Below are positions 18,581 to 26,076 of a DNA stretch of 64,000 nucleotides, piece by piece. The first letter of the stretch is position 1. The number at the start of each line of letters is the position of its first letter. The translations under genes were made by a program, and so were the position numbers. This DNA comes from Salinimicrobium sediminis (lineage in GTDB: Bacteria > Bacteroidota > Bacteroidia > Flavobacteriales > Flavobacteriaceae), in the NCBI RefSeq assembly GCF_900215295.1, contig NZ_OCMF01000002.1, forward strand, positions 620,001-684,000, read 5' to 3'. The notes under the pieces were generated by a model. The model saw only the letters and a program-made list of their open reading frames with translations, searched no databases and was not told where the DNA came from.

Positions 18581-19784
18581 TGCTTAACAGGATAATTTCG
18601 TTCAGAATATCTTCTGCAACTTCTTTTTTTGATTTAAGATCAAAGGTTTTGACATTTCCGTCTTTAAACAGGATCTTGATCTTATTCGTTTCAGATTTAA
18701 ATCCGGCGCCTGAATCATTCAGCGAATTTAAAACGATGAAATCCAGGTTCTTTTTCTTCAGTTTTCCTGCGGCGTTTTCCTCCTCATTCTCAGTTTCCAA
18801 AGCAAAGCCAATTAGTAACTGATCCTTTTTAGCCTCACCCAAAGTAGCCAGAATATCGGGATTTTTCACAAGTTCCAGCTGCATAATTTCTGAATTCTTC
18901 TTGATCTTCTGCATCGCCGATACCTTTGGCCGGTAATCGCTCACCGCAGCAGCTGCTATAGCTATATCAACTTCAGGAAAAAATTTTGTCGCTGCATCAA
19001 ACATTTCCAACGCACTCTGCACCCTTACCAGCTCAATGTTCTCATGAGGATTTGCCAAGTGAGTGGGTCCTGAGACCAGGATCACTTTGGCACCTGCCGC
19101 ATTTGCTGCAGCAGCGAGTTCAAATCCCATTTTTCCACTGGAATGGTTTCCTATAAAACGCACGGGATCAATTGCTTCGTATGTAGGGCCGGCAGTGATA
19201 AGTACTTTTTTATTAATAAGAGGAAGACCTTCAGCGAGATGATCTTCAATAAAAGCTACGATATCCTCAGGTTCTGCCATTCTTCCTTCCCCCGATAGTC
19301 CGCTGGCCAATTCTCCCGAAGTAGCAGGGATCATCACATTTCCGAAGGAAATAAGTTGATCAAAACTATTCTTTGTAGAAGGATGCTTGAACATATCCAG
19401 GTCCATCGCCGGAGCAAAGTAAACAGGACATTTAGCCGAAAGGTAGGTGGCAAGGAGAAAGTTATCGCTGTTGCCGGTAGCCATCTTTGAAAGCGTATTG
19501 GCAGTAGCCGGTGCAATTAGCATGAGATCTGCCCAAAGGCCATACTCCACATGATTGTTCCACTGTTTGCCATGATCATCCTCTTTTGTAAAAGAAAAAA
19601 CCACCTCATTCTTTGAAAGGGTGGATAAGGTAAGAGGGGTAACAAATTCTTTAGCGGCAGGCGTCATGATCACTTTCACCTGCGCCCCGGCCTTAATAAA
19701 TAACCGGACCAAAAATGCTGTTTTATAAGCGGCAATACCCGCGGTAACGCCGAGAAGTATTTTTTTGCCGCTTAATACAGACAT
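18573..19784 (-). CDS. coaBC: Bifunctional phosphopantothenoylcysteine decarboxylase / phosphopantothenate-cysteine ligase
   Basis: 403 residues. The N-terminal CoaC half is an FMN flavoprotein (GVTAGIAAYKTAFLVRLF; PATANTLSKMATG; the substrate-binding PAMDLDMF). The C-terminal CoaB half starts near residue 190 with VLITAGPTYEAIDPVRFIGN and shows SSGKMGFELAAAA, AAAVSDYRP and the KI-rich nucleotide-binding segment. Together they turn phosphopantothenate and cysteine into phosphopantetheine for CoA synthesis. It lies 6 bases downstream of rpoZ and overlaps the porD-like gene by 8 bases. Confidence 0.97.
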   Translation of the reverse strand: MSVLSGKKILLGVTAGIAAYKTAFLVRLFIKAGAQVKVIMTPAAKEFVTPLTLSTLSKNEVVFSFTKEDDHGKQWNNHVEYGLWADLMLIAPATANTLSKMATGNSDNFLLATYLSAKCPVYFAPAMDLDMFKHPSTKNSFDQLISFGNVMIPATSGELASGLSGEGRMAEPEDIVAFIEDHLAEGLPLINKKVLITAGPTYEAIDPVRFIGNHSSGKMGFELAAAANAAGAKVILVSGPTHLANPHENIELVRVQSALEMFDAATKFFPEVDIAIAAAAVSDYRPKVSAMQKIKKNSEIMQLELVKNPDILATLGEAKKDQLLIGFALETENEEENAAGKLKKKNLDFIVLNSLNDSGAGFKSETNKIKILFKDGNVKTFDLKSKKEVAEDILNEIILLSNE

Positions 19785-19790
19785 ATAATT

Positions 19791-20117
19791 TTATTCTTCG
19801 CTTTTAGTATTGCGATAGTAGATCTTGTCATCAAGCCACTCCTGAACTGCTAAAGCGTGAGGCTTTGGCAATTTTTCGTAGAACTTGGAAACCTCGATCT
19901 GCTCCTTGTTCTCAAAAATTTCGTCCAAACTGTCATTGTAAGTCGCAAATTCATCAAGTTTCTCAAGAAGCTCTTTCTTGATCTCGGAGTTGATCTGCGT
20001 CGCTCTCTTTGAAATTATTGAGATCGCCTCATAAACATTGTTAGTCTTCGCATCGATCTTGTTCTTATCAAGAGTCGTTGTGTTTATTGGAGCATCTGTC
20101 TTCTTTAAATCTATCAT
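19791..20117 (-). CDS. rpoZ: RNA polymerase omega-type subunit (RpoZ/Rpb6 family)
   Basis: 108 residues, the longer form typical of Bacteroidota. NVYEAISIISKRATQINSEI is the omega/Rpb6 core motif that contacts the beta' subunit. The C-terminal half (about 60-108) is an acidic helical extension ending in WLDDKIYYRNTK. It is placed between bamD (15 bases upstream) and coaBC (6 bases downstream), the standard neighbourhood in this class. Likely expressed from a promoter ahead of bamD. Confidence 0.92.
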   Translation of the reverse strand: MIDLKKTDAPINTTTLDKNKIDAKTNNVYEAISIISKRATQINSEIKKELLEKLDEFATYNDSLDEIFENKEQIEVSKFYEKLPKPHALAVQEWLDDKIYYRNTKSEE

Positions 20118-20132
20118 AGTCTCGTCTCAGAT

Positions 20133-20942
20133 TTATAGTTGTTGTTCTTTTTGTTCAATATCTTTAATCGCGGCATTTGCAAGTTCAATGAATTCTCCTT
20201 CAGGATAATACCGTTGATAATCTTCATAATAGCTGCGCGCTTTTGCCAACCTTTCGGGCATGGCGTAAGCATAACTGTTGATTGCATAGAGATAAGCCGA
20301 TTCTAACCTGTAATAGAAAGCCTGCTCTCTAAACGGGGACCCGGGATAATCTGAAATAAAATTGTCAAAAGCTGTAACGGCAGCAATGTAGTTCTCTGTA
20401 TGATGATACTGCTTTGCAATTTCATAAGCCTTTTTTTCAAGCTTTACCCTAAGCTCGGTGACAAGGGTATTGGCCTCATCCATTTTTTCACTTTCCGGAA
20501 AACGGTTAATATATCCCTGTAATTTGGTGATCCCCTGTTGGGTTTCGGTTTGATCCAAATAATATGGAGGAGAAAGGAAGTAGTAACTTTTTGCGCCTTT
20601 AAATGCAGCTTCTTCCAGCTTCTCACTTTCAGGATAAGTTTCCACGAAACGCTCAAACTGGTAACCCGCAAGATAATAATCTCCTAATTCGTAGTAGGTA
20701 TCAGCATACAGGAAAGACAATTTTTGCCCCTGAGGTTTCCCTCTGAATTCCGGCATAAGCTGTTCAAATAATCTTAATGCTTTACGATACTTTCTTCTGC
20801 TGTCTTCCTCTTTGGCTTCATTATAAAGCTTTTCGGCAGTGGAATATTTTACCGCCGTATCCTTGGATTTAAGTACCTGCTGATATTCTCCACAGGAGAT
20901 AAAGAGAAAAACTACACTTAGTAAGAGAAATATTTTCTTCAT
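20133..20942 (-). CDS. bamD: Outer membrane protein assembly factor BamD (lipoprotein)
   Basis: 269 residues from the ATG at 20942; an upstream in-frame ATG at 20957 would add MLIFR, which spoils a standard signal sequence. The signal peptide ends in a lipobox, FLFISCG, with the lipidated Cys at about residue 17. The body is built of TPR-like helices (AEKLYNEAKEEDSRRKYRKA; PESEKLEEAAFKGAKSYYFL; PGSPFREQAFYYRLESAYLY). BamD binds BamA at the inner face of the outer membrane. It is the first gene of the bamD/rpoZ/coaBC/porD operon. Confidence 0.93.
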   Translation of the reverse strand: MKKIFLLLSVVFLFISCGEYQQVLKSKDTAVKYSTAEKLYNEAKEEDSRRKYRKALRLFEQLMPEFRGKPQGQKLSFLYADTYYELGDYYLAGYQFERFVETYPESEKLEEAAFKGAKSYYFLSPPYYLDQTETQQGITKLQGYINRFPESEKMDEANTLVTELRVKLEKKAYEIAKQYHHTENYIAAVTAFDNFISDYPGSPFREQAFYYRLESAYLYAINSYAYAMPERLAKARSYYEDYQRYYPEGEFIELANAAIKDIEQKEQQL

Positions 20943-21046
20943 TCTAAAAATTAACATCCGGCAAAAATACTCTTTTCTGCCTTATTATAAAAACTTTAGT
21001 TTCAGCCGAAATTCTGCTTAAATAGAGGTCTGAAACTTTTTTAACT

Positions 21047-21919
21047 CTAGAAATTATCAATGAATGCGTTGATCTTTCCCGAAAGGCCTTCCGTAGACCT
21101 TACCAGCGGCAGGCGCAGTTTATTTTCCACAATTCCCTTTTTCTCTAAAAGAGCTTTTATACCTACCGGATTCCCTTCAGCAAAAATCAGGTCAATGGAA
21201 GGTGCTACCTTGTAATGTAATTCATAGGCCTCATCTACTTTTCTCTCAAGTCCCCAAGCTACCATTTTGGAAAATTCTGCCGGGAGCCCCTGAGCAATTA
21301 CAGATATAACCCCGTGACCTCCTGCCAGTACCATAGGCAGGGTGATCATATCATCTCCCGAGATCACAAGGAAATCTTTTGGAACCAAAGAGATCAACTT
21401 CATGGCCTGCACCATATCTCCTGCTGCTTCCTTGATCCCTATGATATTTTCAATTGCCGAAAGCCGCTGCACAGTTTCAGGAAGCATGTTTGAACCCGTT
21501 CTTCCCGGAACATTGTACATGATAATTGGCTTGGGAGAAGCGGCTGCAACTGCTTTATAATGCTGAAAAATTCCTTCCTGAGAGGGTTTATTATAATAAG
21601 GCGAAACCGACAGAACAGCATCAAAAGCTGAAAGATCTGTCTGTTTTACTTCCTCCACCACTTTTGCGGTGTTATTCCCGCCAATCCCGAGTACTAATGG
21701 GATCCTGCCGTTATTTTCGGAGATAACTGTGTCAATAACCAGTTCCTTCTCCTTAGAAGTCAGGGTAGCGCTTTCGCCTGTGGTACCAAGTACTACCATA
21801 TAGTTTATGCCATTGTCGATCTGGAAATTCACCAGCTTTCTCAGGGCCTCCACATCTACCGACAGGTCATTTTTGAACGGCGTGATCAAAGCCACTCCCG
21901 TCCCTATAAATTTGTTCAT
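21047..21919 (-). CDS. dapA: 4-hydroxy-tetrahydrodipicolinate synthase
   Basis: 290 residues, normal length. DapA condenses pyruvate and aspartate semialdehyde, the first dedicated step of lysine and diaminopimelate synthesis. GTTGESATL is the pyruvate-binding loop, [11 protein letters not shown] carries the catalytic Tyr, and the Schiff-base Lys is in [31 protein letters not shown] completes the barrel. It overlaps the DUF6913 gene upstream by 4 bases. dapF, a later step, is elsewhere in this window at about 44 kb. Confidence 0.96.
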   Translation of the reverse strand: MNKFIGTGVALITPFKNDLSVDVEALRKLVNFQIDNGINYMVVLGTTGESATLTSKEKELVIDTVISENNGRIPLVLGIGGNNTAKVVEEVKQTDLSAFDAVLSVSPYYNKPSQEGIFQHYKAVAAASPKPIIMYNVPGRTGSNMLPETVQRLSAIENIIGIKEAAGDMVQAMKLISLVPKDFLVISGDDMITLPMVLAGGHGVISVIAQGLPAEFSKMVAWGLERKVDEAYELHYKVAPSIDLIFAEGNPVGIKALLEKKGIVENKLRLPLVRSTEGLSGKINAFIDNF

Positions 21920-22431
21920 GCTGTTGTTGTATTTAATATTTTGAGATATTTCTTTAATTCGGTTATAAAAATTTTCGGTGAGGAAAGTGCTGCGGAAATA
22001 TTGAGGTCAAAAATACCCTTTTCATCTATTGTTTTTCTACCGACTTTCAATCTTGCCCGGGAAACGGAAACGAGGAAATCGGCCATTTTATTTTCTTCCG
22101 CAGTAAAAGAAATTAGCACGTCATATTCAGAATTAAGAAATTCTGAAGCTGTTTCGCCGGTTTTACCATTCCATCCAAAATCCTTTCGGGTAATCACAGG
22201 GGTGTCAAAAATTAAATTTTGAGCAGACTTTTCCAGGCAAAAAACCTGCAAAAATTCATCCTGTTTCAGGTGCAAGTCATCCTTTAGGTGTTGAAAAGCT
22301 CTAAAAATTGTTTCCTCTTCAGAATCCAAAATAATTCCCAGTTTTGGACTGCCGGCATTTCCTGCGGAATTTTCGGCCATACCCAGCAATTGTTTTCTCG
22401 CAAGAGCAAGCTTGATATCAAATATTTTCAC
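21916..22431 (-). CDS. DUF6913 family protein upstream of dapA
   Basis: 171 residues, soluble, no signal peptide. Segments such as [29 protein letters not shown] and [11 protein letters not shown] match what I recall as the flavobacterial family DUF6913, found just before dapA. It overlaps dapA by 4 bases, so the two are translationally coupled. No catalytic motif is visible. A structural or regulatory partner of dapA or of envelope synthesis is only a guess from position. Confidence 0.75.
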   Translation of the reverse strand: MKIFDIKLALARKQLLGMAENSAGNAGSPKLGIILDSEEETIFRAFQHLKDDLHLKQDEFLQVFCLEKSAQNLIFDTPVITRKDFGWNGKTGETASEFLNSEYDVLISFTAEENKMADFLVSVSRARLKVGRKTIDEKGIFDLNISAALSSPKIFITELKKYLKILNTTTA

Positions 22432-22486
22432 GAAGCGAAATTAGGAATTAAAGGCTTTCAAAATGTTGTGCAGATTACCTTTTTTG

Positions 22487-23185
22487 CTAGACAAGATGTA
22501 ACAGTCGCAGTTTTTTTTCGCGGGTGACAAAAAACAGGAAGGAAAGTTTTAATGCGGCAAATTTGATAAGAGAAGCCACGACCTCCACACTAATATCCCT
22601 AAAATAAAAAACCTCCATATCCCGTAAAACATCTGCAAAAATAAAGGAGAGCGTAAGGCAGATGAAGAATACCGATTTTTTAGAGAATGAGTTCAAATAA
22701 TAAACCAGGGCAGCCACTGCCAGGAAAAGTATATTTAGATAGTAAATGATGTACAGGGAAAAGGTAAGGTCATTGCCCAGGTTTCTCTCTATTTCCATGA
22801 TATGACTGGATAAAAGATAGACGTAAATGGCAATAATTGCAACAAAGTAGAGGGTCGTGAATTTGCTTCCTCTTTCATACTCTGTATGCTTAATAGCTTC
22901 TCTCGAAAGAAAAATATAACTACCCAGCCAAAGGCCAAGGGTGATCTCCCTAAAATACCAGATGTTGCCCATACATCCGGAGACGGTAGCCGCGATTGCG
23001 AAGCTTAAAAAGAGGAAAATATTAAGGTTCTTAATGTGTATCTTTCTATGGTAATATGCAATTAGCGGAAGAAAAAACAACACCTCTCCTGACCTCCTCA
23101 GCAGAAAATCTTCATTAATAATTCCCGCGAGATTGACCATCATGGCAAGAATTGCTAAAAATCCCAATAAGATCTTTTGTTTCAT
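22487..23185 (-). CDS. Multi-pass membrane protein of unknown function (copy 1 of a pair)
   Basis: 232 residues from the ATG at 23185; an upstream ATG at 23206 would add seven polar residues. About seven or eight hydrophobic segments span the chain, with short charged loops, and the end is basic (REKKLRLL). The penultimate segment SFIFADVLRDMEVFYF recalls the YhhN/lysoplasmalogenase fold, but the likeness is weak and I do not assign it. The next gene (23295-23981) has the same size and layout. Inner-membrane location is clear; function is not. Confidence 0.75.
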   Translation of the reverse strand: MKQKILLGFLAILAMMVNLAGIINEDFLLRRSGEVLFFLPLIAYYHRKIHIKNLNIFLFLSFAIAATVSGCMGNIWYFREITLGLWLGSYIFLSREAIKHTEYERGSKFTTLYFVAIIAIYVYLLSSHIMEIERNLGNDLTFSLYIIYYLNILFLAVAALVYYLNSFSKKSVFFICLTLSFIFADVLRDMEVFYFRDISVEVVASLIKFAALKLSFLFFVTREKKLRLLHLV

Positions 23186-23294
23186 TTCGGGGGAAATTAT
23201 GTGCAATATAAAAATTTCAGGAATAAAAAATAATATTCCTTCAATAATTAGTGATAGAACCCAAAAATAGATGAAGATTTCTTAAAAGACATTT

Positions 23295-23981
23295 TTAAAA
23301 CCCTGGCAAGCTTGAGGTTTTTCTGCGATGAATGGCGTGTTCTACAAAGGCGTAAAACGAAATCACGTGAAACAAAGGGAAAAAAATATTTACACTAACA
23401 TCAGAGATCACAAACATCTTGAAGAACAAAGAAAGTTCAGAAACCAATAGAGACGCTGCACCCAGCATAAGCCAAAGCGAAGCATAATGGGATTTTAAAA
23501 GATACTGGGTAAATGTAAGGGCAAGCAGGAAGATCAATCCTGCGAGGTAAAAGTAAGTTATGGCCCTATGGGAAGAGGTCACCTGTGGCACGAGCTCGGC
23601 AATAGTAAAAAATAAGAACCCCAAAAACCCATACATAATGATTAAGGAGAGGATCTCAATGTTGAGCATTGTGGACCTTTGAAAAGAAGTAAAGGAAAAC
23701 ATGTAAATGATAATTATTGCAAAGGCAAAAGTAAACATGATCCAGAAGGCATGATCAAAAAATCCCGCAACTATTAATAGATCCCTTATATAAAAGAGCA
23801 GCAAAGCAATAACCATGGCAAGGAACCACTTTTTCACTCTGTATCTGTAGTACAGGATCAAAGAGGGTACTAAAAAAAGACTGGAAATTGTGACCATCAG
23901 GCCGATTTTAAAAATTGATCCTATAATAAACATTACTCCAAATCCAAGAAAGAATAGTAACACCTTAAGACTTGTCTTCAA
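23295..23981 (-). CDS. Multi-pass membrane protein of unknown function (copy 2 of a pair)
   Basis: 228 residues, about eight membrane segments, beginning MKTSLKVLLFFLGFGVMFI and ending in the basic tail HAIHRRKTSS. Segment lengths and the final part (LVSELSLFFKMFVISDVSV) line up with the neighbouring gene's FADVLRDMEVFYFRDISV, so the two are probably distant paralogues. The gap between them is about 110 bases with no terminator seen. A YhhN-like fold is possible but unproven. Confidence 0.75.
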   Translation of the reverse strand: MKTSLKVLLFFLGFGVMFIIGSIFKIGLMVTISSLFLVPSLILYYRYRVKKWFLAMVIALLLFYIRDLLIVAGFFDHAFWIMFTFAFAIIIIYMFSFTSFQRSTMLNIEILSLIIMYGFLGFLFFTIAELVPQVTSSHRAITYFYLAGLIFLLALTFTQYLLKSHYASLWLMLGAASLLVSELSLFFKMFVISDVSVNIFFPLFHVISFYAFVEHAIHRRKTSSLPGF

Positions 23982-24128
23982 TATTTGATCAATTTTTATG
24001 GGAAATTCCTCCGGATTTATTGCTGAAAATTAAAACAAATTTTCATTTCTTGTACCTATGCTTTAATAAAGTAGATAAAAATATCCTGTATAAAGAAAAC
24101 TGAACCCCTGGAAAGGTTTTAAAAATTT

Positions 24129-24136
24129 TAATTTTG
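24129..24136 (+). promoter_or_regulatory. -7 box TAATTTTG before the split 5'-nucleotidase operon
   Basis: TAATTTTG matches the Bacteroidota -7 consensus TAnnTTTG and ends 20 bases before the ATG at 24157. No clear TTG is found at the -33 position, so the match is partial. Confidence 0.45.
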
Positions 24137-24156
24137 TCCCACATTTACTCCACTTC

Positions 24157-24909
24157 ATGAAAAAATTTTCTTTTCTGCTGTTCCTATTCCTTACTTCCTG
24201 TAAATTCAGCAGTGACTACACTCCCGCCAGGATCGAAGGAAAGCAACTGCAAATTACCGACTCAATTCCTGCCGACGAGTCTCTCTCTGAATTTATACAA
24301 CCCTACAAAGAAAATATCGATCGGGAAATGAACCAGGTACTCTCCTACTCTTCATTTGATCTTACCAAAAGAGACGGAGAGCTGAATACTGCTATAGGAA
24401 ATATGATGGCCGATGCCGTGATGGAGCTTTCTAATCCTGTTTTTAAATCGAGGACCGGAAATAGTATTGATATAGTGCTTCTGAATCACGGGGGAATTCG
24501 TTCCTCCATTAGCAAAGGACCTGTTACTACCAGAACTGCATACCAGGTGATGCCTTTTGAAAATGAAGTAGTGGTTGCCAAAATGAATGGAAAATATGTA
24601 AGGCAAATGGTGCATTATCTTATAGATGCAGGCACAGCTCATCCTGTTTCAGGTTTAAAATTGGAAATTGGAAAAGATAACAGTATAAAGAAAGTTCTTA
24701 TTAAGGGGCAACCTTTGGAAGACAACAAAGATTATTATGTTGCTACTAATGATTACTTGTTGAACGGGGGAGACAACATGGTGTTTTTCTCTAATGCTTC
24801 TGAAGTCACAGACCTTGATTACAAAATCAGAAATCTGTTGATGGATTACTTTAAACAACAAGATACTATTGCACCGGTAAGGGATTATCGATTTATAAGA
24901 ATTAACTAA
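24157..24909 (+). CDS. 5'-nucleotidase C-terminal (substrate-binding) domain lipoprotein
   Basis: 250 residues. A signal peptide ends in the lipobox LTSCKF, with the lipidated Cys near residue 15. The remainder is only the C-terminal domain of UshA-type 5'-nucleotidases: GNMMADAVME, VVLLNHGGIRS-type motif (here VLLNHGGIRSSI), VMPFENEVVVAKMNGK, and NDYLLNGGDNMVFF, the substrate-stacking region. The metal-binding catalytic domain is absent and is encoded by the next gene, whose ATG overlaps this stop (TAATG). The two proteins must pair in the periplasm to rebuild the enzyme; that pairing is inferred. Confidence 0.92.
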   Translation: MKKFSFLLFLFLTSCKFSSDYTPARIEGKQLQITDSIPADESLSEFIQPYKENIDREMNQVLSYSSFDLTKRDGELNTAIGNMMADAVMELSNPVFKSRTGNSIDIVLLNHGGIRSSISKGPVTTRTAYQVMPFENEVVVAKMNGKYVRQMVHYLIDAGTAHPVSGLKLEIGKDNSIKKVLIKGQPLEDNKDYYVATNDYLLNGGDNMVFFSNASEVTDLDYKIRNLLMDYFKQQDTIAPVRDYRFIRIN

Positions 24910-25820
24910 TGAAAAGACGCGCATTTTTAAAAAGCAGTGCAGCGGCAGGAGCATTTGCCGGAGCAGGTAGTTTGGGACTTCTTTCCTTTACAGCCTCAAA
25001 GAACCTGAAACATATCACCATTTTACACACCAATGATGTTCATAGCCACATAGAACCTTTTGAAAAAGACCACTCCCAATATCCGGGAATGGGTGGCGCT
25101 GCAAGACGGTACACCTTGATCGAATCCATTAGGAAAGAAAACCAAAATACCCTTTTACTGGATGCAGGAGATATTTTTCAGGGAACACCCTTTTTCAATT
25201 TTTACGGAGGAGAACTGGAGTTCAAGTTAATGAGCAAAATGGGCTATGATGCCGCCACAATAGGGAACCATGATTTTGACAATGGCATAGAAGGACTTTA
25301 TGCGCAACTGCCGCATGCGGAATTTCAGTTTTTGAGTGCCAATTATGATTTTTCTAATACCATTATGGAGGGACGTGTCAAGCCATACCAGGTATTTTTG
25401 AAAGATGGAATAAAGATCGGGGTTTTTGGTCTGGGAATAGAGCTGGAAGGCCTGGTGGGGAAAGACCTTTATAAAGAAACAGAATACCTGGATCCTTTGG
25501 AGATAGCAAAGGAAACAGTTAAAAAATTAAAGCAGGATGAAAAATGTCAAATTGTGATCTGTCTTTCTCATTTAGGATATAGTTACCGCAGCGAAAAGAT
25601 CAGCGATATGAAGCTGGCACAACAAACAAAGGATATTGATCTCATTATTGGCGGTCACACCCACACGTTCCTCCCCCAACCTACAATAGCTCAAAACAGC
25701 GAAGGAAAAAATGTGCTCATCAACCAGGTGGGTTGGGCCGGAGTAAACCTGGGAAGAATAGATTTCTACCTTGACGACTCGGGAAATGTTGACAGCACAG
25801 GAGCTACAATCATTGTTTAG
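24909..25820 (+). CDS. 5'-nucleotidase N-terminal metallophosphatase domain, Tat-exported
   Basis: 303 residues. The N-terminus MKRRAFLKSSAAAGAF is a twin-arginine signal with RRxFLK. The dinuclear metal-site motifs of the calcineurin-like fold are all present: HTNDVHSH, LDAGDIFQGTPF, GNHDFDNG, CLSHLGY and GGHTHTFL. The chain stops right after this domain; the C-terminal substrate domain is the upstream gene, so order is reversed relative to the fused enzyme. Tat export fits a protein that folds with its metals in the cytoplasm. Likely role: periplasmic nucleotide salvage or phosphate release. Confidence 0.93.
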   Translation: MKRRAFLKSSAAAGAFAGAGSLGLLSFTASKNLKHITILHTNDVHSHIEPFEKDHSQYPGMGGAARRYTLIESIRKENQNTLLLDAGDIFQGTPFFNFYGGELEFKLMSKMGYDAATIGNHDFDNGIEGLYAQLPHAEFQFLSANYDFSNTIMEGRVKPYQVFLKDGIKIGVFGLGIELEGLVGKDLYKETEYLDPLEIAKETVKKLKQDEKCQIVICLSHLGYSYRSEKISDMKLAQQTKDIDLIIGGHTHTFLPQPTIAQNSEGKNVLINQVGWAGVNLGRIDFYLDDSGNVDSTGATIIV

Positions 25821-26049
25821 AATTATAACTGCAGATGTCAAAGATCTTCGGGGAATAATCAGGGAGAAATGATCTTTATTAATAAATGACCATTATAGTA
25901 ATGACAACTTTATAGAAAATTTATTAATCTGCTGCTCCCTACATCCCTGCGCATTCAATTGATTTATGTTAAATTAGTAACTTCCTGCAGGATTGCAAGG
26001 AATACTTTTACTCCCCCCAATAGAGTCTGAATTTTATTTTAAAATTCCA

Positions 26050-26070
26050 GCCGGTAAGGGCAACGCCGGC
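26050..26070 (+). promoter_or_regulatory. GC-rich hairpin just before the hybrid kinase start
   Basis: GCCGG at 26050-26054 and CCGGC at 26066-26070 can pair around an 11-base loop, ending 6 bases before the ATG at 26077. It covers the ribosome-binding region and could limit translation. In this AT-rich setting such a stem stands out, but it is short. Confidence 0.4.
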
Positions 26071-26076
26071 AATACT

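Noticed and set aside
20998-21037. AGTTTCAG/CTGAAACT inverted repeat with T run between bamD and dapA
   Set aside because: The T run is on the plus strand while the genes are on the minus strand, and the loop is long (24 bases), so it is not a convincing terminator.
25993-26076. Longer start (TTG) of the hybrid kinase
   Set aside because: The extension precedes and would hide a complete signal peptide that starts at the ATG at 26077.
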